Assembly (NCBI RefSeq): GCF_026016465.1
Contig: NZ_CP100390.1
Span: forward strand, 1,278,001-1,342,000
Length of the DNA: 64,000 nucleotides
Reading direction: 5' to 3'
Source of the DNA: Alkalimarinus alittae
GTDB lineage: Bacteria > Pseudomonadota > Gammaproteobacteria > Pseudomonadales > Oleiphilaceae
The notes under the pieces were generated by a model, which saw only the letters and a list, made by a program, of their open reading frames with translations, did not search any database and was not told the origin of the DNA. Positions within the stretch are counted from its first letter, which is position 1. Every line of letters starts with the position of its first letter. Of the stretch, positions 41,778-51,060 are shown in pieces. The position numbers and the translations under genes were made by a program.

Positions 41778-43373
41778 ATGAAAATCAACCCAAACAACCT
41801 ACCTAACGATGTTGAAAGCCTTAAAGCTTTAGTCCAAAAGCAGCAAAACCTGTTGGATGAAAAGCAAGCTGAGGTCGATAAGAAGCAGGCTCGCGTAGAG
41901 CAATTAGAAGAGCAGTGGCGTCTGTTCCTGCATCGTAAATTTGCCTCGCAAAGCGAGAAAGCGCCAGGTCAGGGTGAACTCTTCAATGAAACGGAAGAAA
42001 CCGCAGAAGACCCCATTCTTGAGTTGGATGCGGAAGCTATACTCAGTCCTGAGACAAAGACCAAAGCCAAGACTCGTGGCCGTAAGCCATTACCGTCTGA
42101 GCTACCTCGCGTTAAAGTCATCCATGATCTTCCTGAGTCTGAGCGTCAATGCCCTTGCGGCTGCCAACTCTCGGAAATAGGTGAAGAAACCTCCGAACAG
42201 CTGGACATCATTCCTGCCAAAATACGTGTACTTCAGCATATCCAAAAGAAGTATGCCTGCAAGGCCTGCGAAGATAAGGTCAAAACGGCATTCAAACCTG
42301 CTCAGCCCATTCCAAAGAGTAATGCCAGTGCGGGTTTGTTAGCTCATATTGCGGTATCGAAGTATCAAGATGCATTACCGCTATACAGACAGGAAGGAAT
42401 GTTCAAACGCGTAGGCATTCACCTTCCACGGCAAACACTGGCTAACTGGGTGATCCGCTCCAGCGAGTTGCTACAACCGCTTATCAACCTGATGCGTGAT
42501 CAGCTACTGGCAAGCCCCGTTATTCATTGCGATGAAACGGTCGTTAAGGTGCTGAAAGAGCCCGATAAACCGGCCAGTAGCCAATCCTATATGTGGGTTC
42601 AAGTGGCAGGGCCGCCGCAACAGCGCATTATTTTGTTTGATTATGATCAGAGTCGTTCCGGTCAGGTACCCCTGCGCCTGCTGTCTGGCTATCAAGGCTA
42701 TCTGCAAACGGATGGTTATGAAGGCTATAACGCGGTGGCATCACAACCAGGCGTTACTCAACTCTGCTGTATGGCTCACGCTCGGCGTAAGTTTATGGAG
42801 GCTAAAAAAGCACAACCTAAAGCTAAAGCCAAAACGCGCAGTAAGGTTGATGTCGCTATCGACATGATTGGCAAGCTGTATGGGTTAGAGCGAGCTTATC
42901 AAGATGCGACACCAGAAAATCGTTATCAAATGCGACAAGAGAAGGCGAAGCCAGTTCTGGAGAAACTGCGACATTGGCTGGATAAAACATTACCCACTGT
43001 CCCGCCAACGATCTTGCTCGGAAAGGCGCTGAACTACCTGCATAAATACTGGGCTCGGCTGACTGTCTACCTGGAAGATGGTTGCTTGAATATAGACAAT
43101 AACATAGCGGAGAATGCTATCCGGCCGTTCGTAATAGGTCGTAAGAACTGGTTGTTTAGTGATACACCGAGAGGGGCTCACGCCAGTGCAAGAATCTATA
43201 GCGTTATTGAAACGGCTAAAGCGAATGGGCTGGAGCCTTATGCTTATCTTAAGCAGTTGTTTACCGAACTACCGCGCGTGAGTAGTGTTGATGACGTAGA
43301 GGCGTTGCTGCCTTGGAATCAGAACCTGACAACCTTGCTCATGAATGAAACACTGCCGCAAGGTGGGGTTTAA
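41778..43373 (+). CDS. tnpC: IS66 transposase TnpC
   Basis: A 531-residue DDE transposase. It has an N-terminal coiled coil (residues 10-50), a zinc-finger-like section (CPCGC, then CKAC) and the catalytic core, with D in VIHCDETVV, D in LQTDGYEGYNA and E in NNIAENAIRPFVIGRKNW. It is intact. Copy 2 differs at several positions in the first 240 residues and is identical after that. Confidence 0.95.
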   Translation: MKINPNNLPNDVESLKALVQKQQNLLDEKQAEVDKKQARVEQLEEQWRLFLHRKFASQSEKAPGQGELFNETEETAEDPILELDAEAILSPETKTKAKTRGRKPLPSELPRVKVIHDLPESERQCPCGCQLSEIGEETSEQLDIIPAKIRVLQHIQKKYACKACEDKVKTAFKPAQPIPKSNASAGLLAHIAVSKYQDALPLYRQEGMFKRVGIHLPRQTLANWVIRSSELLQPLINLMRDQLLASPVIHCDETVVKVLKEPDKPASSQSYMWVQVAGPPQQRIILFDYDQSRSGQVPLRLLSGYQGYLQTDGYEGYNAVASQPGVTQLCCMAHARRKFMEAKKAQPKAKAKTRSKVDVAIDMIGKLYGLERAYQDATPENRYQMRQEKAKPVLEKLRHWLDKTLPTVPPTILLGKALNYLHKYWARLTVYLEDGCLNIDNNIAENAIRPFVIGRKNWLFSDTPRGAHASARIYSVIETAKANGLEPYAYLKQLFTELPRVSSVDDVEALLPWNQNLTTLLMNETLPQGGV

Positions 43374-43384
43374 TTACCGCTTAC

Positions 43385-43696
43385 GTTTATTCTCAATCTA
43401 TCGATGAATTAAAATTAAAAGTTGTGGAAAAGCAAAATAATGTTAAAGCGATAGCAAAAAATAATGATCAGCAGGTTTCAGGATTGTTTTTGTGTATAAA
43501 AGGTATTATCTCACCTAACATATTAGAAAACTTAGTGCTTATTATTAATGCCTTGGAGGAGCTAGAACCATTATTTAATTGTGTTCCACCTAGATTATTT
43601 GGTCATAGTAATATGAATGCAAGAGTCGATGTACACGAAGACTCTGACTTACGGGGCTTAGGGGTTCACATGCTTTGGGCTTTATCTGATCGTTAA
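43385..43696 (+). pseudogene. 5'-truncated gene beside IS66 copy 1
   Basis: The frame is open from the IS66 edge to the stop at 43694-43696. The usual first codon (GTG at 43424) is in mid-frame and has no Shine-Dalgarno. The product (about 100 residues) has a hydrophobic middle and a C-terminus with DSDLRGLGVHMLWAL. It is not recognised and is probably the C-terminal remnant of a longer protein. Confidence 0.5.
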
Positions 43697-43785
43697 GTTA
43701 TACCTTGATCTTAAAAGTGACAAAGTTGACTTGTGACTATGAAAGCTCAAGTGTCTTTAAAATACAAATAGTAGGGATAATTAAA

Positions 43786-44565
43786 ATGCACGCGTCCAAA
43801 TTACACTACCCCGAAAATGAACTGGTTATTCAGAATGAGCTTAATTCAGTATTTCGTGAATGGAGTTCATTTGCAATAGGTAAACCCTTTCCTAATAAGC
43901 GAACATCAGATGATATGGTCTTAGATGGTTTCTATCCGTATTACTCCAAGCAAAAATGTAAAGTTTTGTTTGTAGGTCGCGAATCACTTGGATTAACTGG
44001 TGATAATTACATAGATTTATTGCATCATATTTATACAACAAAAAAGACTATTGGTGATAAAACACTTAACCAGCATAGATTTCATGCGTTAATGTTTTAT
44101 ATCACTTATGGATTGAATAATGATTGTTGTCACTGGAATGATATACCAATGGCAACAGAAATAGCTGATACGTTTGCTTCTGAGCGGGGTATCAGTTTTG
44201 CTTTCATGAACTTATCAAAGCTTAGTAATGATACGGATGACTGGAATGCTGATTGGGCGCTGATTGATGGGTTTGTTGATGTGTTTAATGATTCCCCTGT
44301 AAATTATTTTGCTAATCAGATTGATACAGTTTGCCCTGATATCATTCTAACAATGAACTTAGAGTCTAGGTTAAAGGTGCTGGGTGAGGTCAGCGTGATT
44401 GAGTACGGAGAATGCGCTAGTTACTATACTTTGCGAACAGCCAATAAAAAATACCTACTTATTGACCTGTACCATTTTTCAGCTATTAAGTCTCAGCAGA
44501 GCTGTTACTATGAGCCTGTAGTGAAAGGTTTTAAGAAGTTCCATGAGCACAATTCTGATGATTAA
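43786..44565 (+). CDS. Hypothetical protein, possibly uracil-DNA-glycosylase-like fold
   Basis: A 259-residue protein. Elements such as KVLFVGRESLG, FAFMNLSKLS and CPDIILTMN recall the strand-loop pattern of the uracil-DNA-glycosylase superfamily, but the catalytic motifs are not clear. I give this only as a weak resemblance. AGGGA lies nine bases before the ATG at 43786. The longer frame starting with TTG at 43705 has no such site. Confidence 0.5.
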   Translation: MHASKLHYPENELVIQNELNSVFREWSSFAIGKPFPNKRTSDDMVLDGFYPYYSKQKCKVLFVGRESLGLTGDNYIDLLHHIYTTKKTIGDKTLNQHRFHALMFYITYGLNNDCCHWNDIPMATEIADTFASERGISFAFMNLSKLSNDTDDWNADWALIDGFVDVFNDSPVNYFANQIDTVCPDIILTMNLESRLKVLGEVSVIEYGECASYYTLRTANKKYLLIDLYHFSAIKSQQSCYYEPVVKGFKKFHEHNSDD

Positions 44566-44896
44566 ATGTCTGATTCATAGAGATAGTTTCACTATAATGC
44601 TTTCTCATGAGCAGAGAAATAAAGCATTGAAAGTTCTAAGTCTGTGATAGGAAAACTTTACCCTGAATGTGGATAGCTTAAAATAACGACTGAGTTTAAA
44701 CGGAGACAGTAGGTCAATTCCTAGCGGTTTATCGTTACCCGAAAAGCGAGCGCTTTTACTCCCTTGCCTGCGTTTATCGCCCTTCATAACGGAGGCAGCT
44801 GACCTAAAGCGTTTTAACGAAAAATCCTAAACTCTTACTCCATAGCTCGCGCTTACATAGTCTTTGGGCCATGAAGTAGTTAACAAAACTTTACGA
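44566..44896. other. Intergenic region with inverted repeats
   Basis: Contains TAGGTCA at 44709-44715 and its complement TGACCTA about 90 bases later, with an AAAAGCGAGCGCTTTT palindrome between them. A 60-codon minus-strand frame crosses it but has no ribosome site. It may be a structured RNA or a small repeat element; I cannot name it. Confidence 0.35.
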
Positions 44897-45451
44897 CTAC
44901 TCTTTTCTTGCGTCTTCCTCTCTCGCTAAAAACTCAGCTTTTGCCTTGCTCAACAATACAAACGCTTTGTGATACCTTTTCATTCGAAGCAAGTCTTTTT
45001 CTTTAACGCCTTTTAGGCGAGTAATATCGGAGTTATGCTCCAAGTCCTTACGTTTAACTCTAATGGCGTCATAATTTTGCGCGATGTCGCTGATATAGTC
45101 TTCGTAGCTTTGCCCTGACTTATGGGTAAGGTATGTAAGAGCAGTACAAACCCGCTCACTAAAGCCTTCTTCCTCTAGGTGTTCCAACGTAATATCACTA
45201 TCTTCAATGACATCATGAAGCACTGCAATGGTTGCCAATTCTATGTCAAACATCAGCTGATTCATTAGATGCAGGGGGTGTAATATGTACGGTTTTCCGC
45301 CTCGATCAAACTGGCCACGGTGAGCACTAACCGCTATTTGTATCGCCTTTTCAAGCTGCTTGTTTTTGTTTGGTTTATTTTTCACTGACGCCTCCGTACC
45401 AGCCTCTCTATCCATTAAGTGTACCCGTGATCCGAAATTGGCTATCACCAA
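44897..45451 (-). CDS. Small RelA/SpoT-type HD hydrolase
   Basis: A 184-residue protein that consists almost only of an HD domain like that of small alarmone hydrolases. The metal and catalytic motifs are visible: KPYILHPL (first His), AVLHDVIEDSD (HDxxED) and VKRKDLEHNSD (final Asp and Asn). No synthetase domain is present, so hydrolysis of (p)ppGpp or a related nucleotide is the likely reaction. Its ATG at 45451 overlaps the stop of the upstream gene (ATGGTGA), suggesting coupling. A start at 45415 is an alternative. Confidence 0.8.
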   Translation of the reverse strand: MVIANFGSRVHLMDREAGTEASVKNKPNKNKQLEKAIQIAVSAHRGQFDRGGKPYILHPLHLMNQLMFDIELATIAVLHDVIEDSDITLEHLEEEGFSERVCTALTYLTHKSGQSYEDYISDIAQNYDAIRVKRKDLEHNSDITRLKGVKEKDLLRMKRYHKAFVLLSKAKAEFLAREEDARKE

Positions 45452-45888
45452 TAATGCCGGCGGGCATTCCTAAATAACTCATTAATCTCGTAGGTTGCCT
45501 CAGTTTTGTGAATTTCCAGCAGCGCAGAACGAAGCATCTCCCAGGCTTCATCGAAAGACCTGCAATTAAGGCTGATTTCTTTATGCTTTTGCACACCCTT
45601 ATCAACCACTACTTGCAACGAAAGCAGCTCTATTTCTTTCTTACTTCTGCTGCGTCGGCGCTTTGATAACCCTTTAATGCTACCGTCTTCTTTGAACAAC
45701 TTGTTAATAGCAAGATCATGCTGAAGTCGTCGAATGTGTTTTCGCCTATCTATTTCTGCCTGACGCTCCTCGGCTAGTCGAGTAGCTTTTTTTTTACCTA
45801 ATATGGAGAATGAGAAATACTCCTGAATCCCCAACTCTTTGTCTAAAACTCTTATTCGCTGAGGGTTGTCTTTGCTCGGGTGATACAT
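45445..45888 (-). CDS. Basic hypothetical protein upstream of the HD gene
   Basis: A 147-residue protein rich in Arg and Lys, with a coiled stretch KKATRLAEERQAEIDRRKH and a KRRRSRSKKE patch. This suggests nucleic-acid binding. It resembles the N-terminal part of phage-type DNA-binding proteins only in general character. The ATG at 45888 is chosen; a TTG at 45897 is possible. It is translated into the HD gene by overlap. Confidence 0.5.
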   Translation of the reverse strand: MYHPSKDNPQRIRVLDKELGIQEYFSFSILGKKKATRLAEERQAEIDRRKHIRRLQHDLAINKLFKEDGSIKGLSKRRRSRSKKEIELLSLQVVVDKGVQKHKEISLNCRSFDEAWEMLRSALLEIHKTEATYEINELFRNARRHYW

Positions 45889-45966
45889 CACAGTCAATTT
45901 ACATACATCCAGTGATTATGTTGGAGTTATTTAGGGTTGCCTGCCTAAGCTGATACTATCCATCCA

Positions 45967-46464
45967 TTAACCCTCCGTGAACAGTAGCGTCTCACACCGA
46001 GAGCAATTAAAAAGTGTCTTGTTGTCATTTTTGTACACACCCTTCTTATATATCCCGCGATGACCGCAGTGAATACATTGATGCCACCCATGTTGATCGC
46101 TAGAATACGGTAACGAATAGTACTCTTCACGGTTTGTTGGTGGAGTAGCGCTAAAAATTATCGCTCCTATCCATACAGCTATAAGCCACCAAAAATAATG
46201 CAGACCTACAGAGCCCGATAAGAAAACATACACACCACCAATAAACCAAATAATAAGTAAGCTGAAAAATGCTGTCCAAAAATTTCGTTTACTTTAGGCT
46301 GCTTTAGTTTCGTAAATACGCTGTAATTCATTCAGAGCTTCCTGCTTCGGCCAACTTGTCGGATTAGTGTTGGCAGGAGGTTTTTTCGGTTTAAAACTCT
46401 TTCCGCAGCCTGTACAAAAATTAGACCCATTTGGTGATTCAACCTGACACTTGAAGCAAACCAT
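45967..46464 (-). pseudogene. Double zinc-ribbon membrane protein split by an in-frame TAA
   Basis: From the ATG at 46464 a zinc-ribbon protein runs to a TAA at 46294-46296. The same frame then continues openly to 45967 and encodes two membrane segments and a second zinc ribbon (CIHCGHRG and CSRCE). There is no start codon with a ribosome site between the halves; only a GTG at 46233 lies in the middle of a hydrophobic stretch. The simplest reading is one 165-codon gene with a nonsense mutation. Readthrough is an alternative. Confidence 0.6.
46294..46464 (-). CDS. Small zinc-ribbon protein (N-terminal half)
   Basis: A 56-residue product as read to the first stop. CFKCQ and CTGCGK form a four-Cys zinc ribbon, followed by a Lys/Pro linker and a short helix. 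TGAGG lies five bases before the ATG, a good ribosome site. It may still be made as a free soluble protein even if the membrane half is not. Confidence 0.6.
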   Translation of the reverse strand: MVCFKCQVESPNGSNFCTGCGKSFKPKKPPANTNPTSWPKQEALNELQRIYETKAA

Positions 46465-46903
46465 GAAAACCTCAAAAAAAAGTTAGCGGCCTTAAATTTA
46501 ACACAGTTAATTTACCACCTTTTCCAGAGAACAAAAGAGGGAGTTACGGTGAATTATTGGGTGATATTTTGAAAACTCCCCGTACTTTCGGCAACTATTC
46601 AACACTTCCTCCTCCACTGATAGTCAGTTTCAGGCTTATTTTGATGGCGTTAATAGGGATGTAGATACGGGCGATCAGATGGGCCTTTTTTAAAATTTCG
46701 ATATAAACAATCTTATCAGAATATAAGAATAATTATTCTCATGTGAATAACTTACACCCCCTTGCGTTTTAAGAGATCCCTTTAGTTTGTGTGATAAGAA
46801 AACTTTAAAAGGGGGGCTGTTAAGAGTTGTTCAAAGATAGCAAAACCTTAGTCGATATAAAACACGTCAAGACTTGGGCGCACGATATAGGCTTGTTAAG
46901 AGT
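46465..46903. other. Intergenic region between leftward genes
   Basis: AT-rich. No gene is supported on either strand. It probably contains the promoter of the zinc-ribbon gene and the 3' end of the upstream leftward operon. Confidence 0.4.
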
Positions 46904-47746
46904 TTACAGGCTCATCTTTCTGTATTTTATTTCGATCAAGTTCGTATATTCATCTAGAACAGATTGGTCAATACCAACCTGCTCACCCTTTAGTACTATC
47001 TCTCTAGCAGCAATAACCGTTGCATCGTCTAGTAACCCTTCATACCTAGTATCACTCTGAGCTGTTTTAATAGCCTGTCGAAGCACTTCAAGCCCAGGCC
47101 CAAGTGACCTAGGGGAGTTGGCTAACCAGTAACCAATGCGAAATTGACAGGGAGCAAAGCCCATATCTGCACAGCTATTAAAGCGATTCATGGTGTCTTT
47201 AGCCACTAATGTTAACTGATCTGTGTTTATGTTCTTAGGGGGTACTGAAAACTCAGAAAAGTCTCGCGTTAAGTGTGTTGTAAGGTTGTAATCAGCGACA
47301 TAATAATCAGCAGGCCAATAACCTTTTTCAGAGGCTGCCTCCATCAATTTAAGAGCTCCCTCCTTTGCATTTGGAATCTTTTCTTTTGTGAATAATAATA
47401 ACAGTGCATTATTCACTAATACATCAACACCTCTTTCACCGTCAGATAATCTTGAAACCCAATAATTAGGTCCCTTGGCAACAATAAAAGGAATACCAAC
47501 GTCTTGATCAGTGTTGGGCGTACTTTTTGATGTGTGATCCATTCCAATAGCTAGTAATAGACCCATGAGTGTGAAGTCGCTAGTGTCTAGGTTATGCCCG
47601 AAGAGCTCTTCTACTTTGTCAAAAGTAACTACTGGGGCGCTTTTTTCTTGAGGCTGTAGCTTTGGTAAGGCGAACAATGACTGGCTTATACCGGCGAGAA
47701 TGCAGCCAAAAACAATGTTTTGTATGGCACTTAACTTACTCATCAT
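46904..47746 (-). CDS. Secreted Sel1-like/TPR protein
   Basis: A 280-residue exported protein. A signal peptide of about 27 residues ends near SLFA. The middle and C-terminal parts contain helical repeats of Sel1 type (LKLMEAASEKGYWPADYYVADY, then MGFAPCQFRIGYWLA). The start at 47746 follows AAAGG by six bases. It is the last gene of a leftward operon and overlaps the preceding gene. Probably a periplasmic adaptor; the partner is unknown. Confidence 0.65.
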   Translation of the reverse strand: MMSKLSAIQNIVFGCILAGISQSLFALPKLQPQEKSAPVVTFDKVEELFGHNLDTSDFTLMGLLLAIGMDHTSKSTPNTDQDVGIPFIVAKGPNYWVSRLSDGERGVDVLVNNALLLLFTKEKIPNAKEGALKLMEAASEKGYWPADYYVADYNLTTHLTRDFSEFSVPPKNINTDQLTLVAKDTMNRFNSCADMGFAPCQFRIGYWLANSPRSLGPGLEVLRQAIKTAQSDTRYEGLLDDATVIAAREIVLKGEQVGIDQSVLDEYTNLIEIKYRKMSL

Positions 47747-48230
47747 TCGCAACCTTTGCTTGAATACTCTCTATAATCCATCGCTTTGTTGTACCGGGGT
47801 ACTCTAATTTCACTTCTCTTTTATTAGGGTTAATCGTTTCAGTACAAATGTTAGTTACTTTATAATTCAACCTAGCATATTTTGTGTACATGCCAGACAG
47901 GCTCATGCTCTCTAGTTCGAGGCTTTCACATCTAGCCTCTATATTCATCAAGTCCATAAAGTGCTGAGTTTCAATTTCAGTAGCTTTATTAGACCACTCA
48001 GACATGATGATGATGGAAAGGTCCAAGATCTTATTTTCATCACTAGAAAAATAGTACTGCAGATCGGATCGACTCATGCCCTCCCGAACTTCATGATAAA
48101 AACCATCCACAAATTCGATTGCGGATTTCTCTGTGGCGCCTTTTAGGTGATCGATTTCTCTTGCATCACCAGCTATGGCTTGATTAGCAAGTACAATGGC
48201 GCTAGTTAACAGTACTCGTATTATGTTCAT
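47736..48230 (-). CDS. Secreted hypothetical protein
   Basis: A 164-residue protein with a clear signal peptide (residues 1-20, ending AIAG). The mature part has two Cys that may form a disulfide (CESLELE, then NICTETINP). Not recognised. AGAGG directly precedes the ATG, which overlaps the stop of the PH-domain gene, so translation is coupled. Confidence 0.6.
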   Translation of the reverse strand: MNIIRVLLTSAIVLANQAIAGDAREIDHLKGATEKSAIEFVDGFYHEVREGMSRSDLQYYFSSDENKILDLSIIIMSEWSNKATEIETQHFMDLMNIEARCESLELESMSLSGMYTKYARLNYKVTNICTETINPNKREVKLEYPGTTKRWIIESIQAKVANDE

Positions 48231-48820
48231 CCTCTATCTCCGAAGTATCCCTTACGCTCGATCTTCAGCTTACGCTGAATGGGTAAAATCCTATTAATTA
48301 ACTCTTCTCGATCTTTTATAGCTCTAATTTTTATGATGGGCTGATCGCTATCATTAGTCTCCATAACCAACGTAGACAAGCCTAACAAGCCAAGAATTCC
48401 CGCTGGTGGGCTTTTAAAGTCATTAACATCACTCAGTTCGCAAAGCTTTTCTTCTCGAAATATGCTGGTTATTCCCTTTGCTTCTTTAATTTTATTCATG
48501 GTTATTGTGGTGTGTTCATAACGGACACTCAAATACGCATGCAGGATACTTAGTACAGATATAGTAATTAATGTAAGGCTGGCCCAGCCTATAACGCTGA
48601 CCACTATTTCAGTGTACTCTTCACTTAACCCTGCGCCCCATAAAGCCTTGAAGACGAGTGCGCCAACTAAAATAATTGACCACCATAAGAAGGTACCTAA
48701 ATTAACCCACTGTGAAGGCTTTCCCTGCCATAGTATGGTTTCATCATCATAAGCAACAGTAGCTCGGTCATGCGTATCTAACTCTTCTTCAATGGCCATT
48801 AAGTTGTCTGGATTACTCAT
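48227..48820 (-). CDS. PH-domain (bPH2-like) membrane protein
   Basis: A 197-residue protein. An ILWQGKPSQW motif is followed by two membrane segments (about residues 38-60 and 68-92) and then a bacterial PH-like domain (YEHTTITMNKIKEAKGI onward). The order is typical of YdbS/YdbT-like proteins. AAGGAAA lies seven bases before the ATG at 48820. It probably works at the inner membrane with the two exported proteins encoded after it. Confidence 0.72.
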   Translation of the reverse strand: MSNPDNLMAIEEELDTHDRATVAYDDETILWQGKPSQWVNLGTFLWWSIILVGALVFKALWGAGLSEEYTEIVVSVIGWASLTLITISVLSILHAYLSVRYEHTTITMNKIKEAKGITSIFREEKLCELSDVNDFKSPPAGILGLLGLSTLVMETNDSDQPIIKIRAIKDREELINRILPIQRKLKIERKGYFGDRG

Positions 48821-48869
48821 TTTTAATTTCCTTATTCTGCCTGTTACGGACACGCTAAAGCCCTGTCAT

Positions 48870-49175
48870 CTATAAAATAATATGTTTGCTTAGTAGGTAC
48901 TGGTTAGGTAGCGGGAGTTCATAATGTTGGTTGCCATCAACCACTATAAGTAACGTTGTAGGTAGGCTTGAATTAAGTACCTGCTGTATGATTTCTAACG
49001 GTTTAATGGCTTCATCAATATGATCTAGAATTAACGTATTACTGACCTCATCTAGTAAAATTGAACCTCTGTTCTTGCACTCTAGTAGAGTAAAGTTATT
49101 GAAATTCTCAATTAGCCTGTAAAGGTTTCGATCTTTGTTTGAACTGGTCGTATCGGTAATTCTAACTATATTCAC
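48870..49175 (-). CDS. Hypothetical protein
   Basis: A 101-residue soluble protein starting MNIVRITDTT, not recognised. GGAG lies about ten bases before the ATG. It is the fourth gene of the leftward operon. Confidence 0.5.
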   Translation of the reverse strand: MNIVRITDTTSSNKDRNLYRLIENFNNFTLLECKNRGSILLDEVSNTLILDHIDEAIKPLEIIQQVLNSSLPTTLLIVVDGNQHYELPLPNQYLLSKHIIL

Positions 49176-49190
49176 GCAGACTCCAGGTAC

Positions 49191-49499
49191 TCAAGGTTTT
49201 GCGGCTTCAAAAGAGACTAGAAGTACAACAAAGCAAATAGCCATCCCAAATGAGGATATAGCTCGGCTTATCGCCCTATAAGTCTCTTCTTTTTCTTTGT
49301 ATTGCCCGATATAGGAGAGGCCCACCTCAACAGCACCGAATAAAATACTTAGCTTTGCAGCCAAGAAAAGCGCTAATGGAAACGTTTGATAGGAGAACTT
49401 GCCTGTATTGATGATGACCAGCATTAGTATTGATGCCAGAGCAACGATTATATAAGGGTAGTATTTTGGTGACTTAAACCATCTCATAGATTCAACCAT
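49191..49499 (-). CDS. Small three-span membrane protein
   Basis: A 102-residue protein with three predicted membrane segments (near residues 12-30, 36-56 and 78-97). The start at 49499 follows GTGGAAAG. The longer frame from 49526 overlaps the preceding gene more deeply. Not recognised. Confidence 0.55.
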   Translation of the reverse strand: MVESMRWFKSPKYYPYIIVALASILMLVIINTGKFSYQTFPLALFLAAKLSILFGAVEVGLSYIGQYKEKEETYRAISRAISSFGMAICFVVLLVSFEAAKP

Positions 49500-49761
49500 G
49501 CTTTCCACTTTGCATGTGCCATACACTTACTGGAGGTTGTGACAACTCCCGAGTATTAAGCGTGCCTTTGTAAATGGCGATACACTTAACCACCTTCACG
49601 CCCACAATCGATGCTTCATTGATGAAGGCATGATAAGCGTCGACTATGGACTCAGATAGCAATTGGAATTGATGCTTTTTCATGTCTTGCGAGTACACAT
49701 CAGCACTATAGGCAATAATGCTAGGCGCATGATTAAAGTTAACCCGTATCACCTTTCCCAT
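49492..49761 (-). CDS. Hypothetical protein
   Basis: An 89-residue soluble protein (MGKVIRVNFNHAPS), not recognised. TAGGAG lies eight bases before the ATG. It overlaps the next gene by eight bases. Confidence 0.55.
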   Translation of the reverse strand: MGKVIRVNFNHAPSIIAYSADVYSQDMKKHQFQLLSESIVDAYHAFINEASIVGVKVVKCIAIYKGTLNTRELSQPPVSVWHMQSGKHG

Positions 49762-49772
49762 AACAAAGACTC

Positions 49773-49940
49773 CTATTGCGGCAAAAGGTAAGCAGTTAGA
49801 GCAATAGAGGCGAAAATAGCGATTACTGAGTTTATCTTCTTATCTTTAATGATAAGTTTATCGCGTTGGTTATTGTCAATTTTTCCCTGTTTGCAGAGTA
49901 AGTTAACGGTGAATACTACGAGTGGGTTACCTATAAACAT
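49773..49940 (-). CDS. Very small membrane protein, first gene of the leftward operon
   Basis: A 55-residue peptide with a hydrophobic N-terminus, a basic middle (QRDKLIIKDKK) and a C-terminal membrane segment (SVIAIFASIALTAYLL). AGGAGC lies six bases before the ATG, one of the best ribosome sites in the window, so it is very likely translated. Confidence 0.6.
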   Translation of the reverse strand: MFIGNPLVVFTVNLLCKQGKIDNNQRDKLIIKDKKINSVIAIFASIALTAYLLPQ

Positions 49941-49994
49941 AAAAAGCTCCTGTTTAGAGCAATATTATATTTTTATAATTGGAAGGTAGTGATA

Positions 49995-50020
49995 AATGGG
50001 TCAGATAACTAAGACCCATT
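49995..50020. promoter_or_regulatory. Perfect 8-bp inverted repeat upstream of the leftward operon
   Basis: AATGGGTC and GACCCATT are separated by ten bases. It lies 55 bases before the first start codon of the leftward operon. No T-run follows on either strand, so an operator is more likely than a terminator. Confidence 0.5.
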
Positions 50021-50255
50021 ACCGTTAATTGAGGAGATTGAGTAGAGTTCTCGCGAGCAAGCGATACTCCTTAATCTATTTTAATGCGGATCATGCAAGT
50101 CAGTTAAAGCGCTAATAATGCCCTATTGCTGTGGCACTTATTTCCCTCCCGATAGAAAACGGTTGTATTCAGGCAGCCCAGTATAAAACTCACTAATCGG
50201 TGTGGTAGGATTATTACAATAACGAATTAAAATGTACGGAAAAACTAAGGTTTTT

Positions 50256-50501
50256 ATGAGCAACTTATGTGAAATTAGCGTCATCATTAGGCGTGTTAAT
50301 GCCCGTTCTTATCAGGTGTCATGCAGCAACTTTGAATATACGGACAATTACCAAGCCAGTTTATATAATGACTTATTCACTATTCCAAAATCACAAGTGA
50401 TAGAAACTCGCGATTTAGATAATGGCAGAACAGCTATCGTGCTCCCATTATGGCTGGCAAAAAAGAGTGGCTTTACTGAATTCATTATTAAACAAAATTA
50501 A
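50256..50501 (+). CDS. Small hypothetical protein
   Basis: An 81-residue protein, not recognised. The ATG at 50256 follows AAGG by five bases; the earlier ATG at 50232 has no ribosome site. It converges with the leftward gene at 50503, leaving a single base between the two stops. Confidence 0.5.
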   Translation: MSNLCEISVIIRRVNARSYQVSCSNFEYTDNYQASLYNDLFTIPKSQVIETRDLDNGRTAIVLPLWLAKKSGFTEFIIKQN

Positions 50502-50502
50502 A

Positions 50503-51060
50503 TTAGGGTGTTTCATAATGATCCTGCTCATTTTGAAGAATGAGCTCAGCTAAATACATTTGATATATCAAATTTGCCAATAACTTTAGGTTTCTGACAT
50601 TCTTAATCCAGTCTTGTAAATCCCCTTTTCTCTGGTGAGCCATTACTACAGCACTTTCTTTGGATCGTATTGCTGGATTTATCTTGCTGTACTCCAGATA
50701 ATCCATAAACTTAACTCTATTTGCAATAGACAAGCACTCCGCTTTTGCTTGATTAAGTACTCGCTTGTCCTGCTGATAAAGGATTCCTAAGGGAGTTCTT
50801 TTAACTAGCCACTCTGCCATCCTTGCCATAAAGAATGCCTTGCCAAAAATATAATTAAGCAGCATTGCACTTATAGCCGCGAGAGCCATCTCCTCTATAT
50901 CAATATTGACTCTCACTGCGTCAGTAAACATAACAAATAAATATACAAATCCTGACCAGATAGCCAAAGACATAATCAATGCGATCTTTCGATGATAAGG
51001 CAAGGAAAGTCCTGTAAAAGTAACTGCTGAAACATTGATACCGCTAAATTTATTGTCCAT
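50503..51060 (-). CDS. Hypothetical membrane protein
   Basis: A 185-residue protein with two membrane segments (about residues 25-47 and 57-75) and a long soluble, helical C-terminus. Not recognised. GGAGGAGG precedes the ATG, a strong ribosome site. Confidence 0.6.
   Translation of the reverse strand: MDNKFSGINVSAVTFTGLSLPYHRKIALIMSLAIWSGFVYLFVMFTDAVRVNIDIEEMALAAISAMLLNYIFGKAFFMARMAEWLVKRTPLGILYQQDKRVLNQAKAECLSIANRVKFMDYLEYSKINPAIRSKESAVVMAHQRKGDLQDWIKNVRNLKLLANLIYQMYLAELILQNEQDHYETP

Larger units (their letters stand above)
41006..43384 (+). mobile_element. IS66-family insertion sequence, copy 1
   Basis: A 2379-bp element with ends starting GTAAGCG on both sides and the standard three genes. 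The outside flanks of this copy do not match each other (ATTAATAG and GTTTATTC), because the DNA between the two copies seems to have been inverted. Confidence 0.92.

Noticed and set aside
44605-44787. 60-codon minus-strand gene
   Set aside because: No ribosome site, and it spans palindromic sequence that more likely acts as structure.
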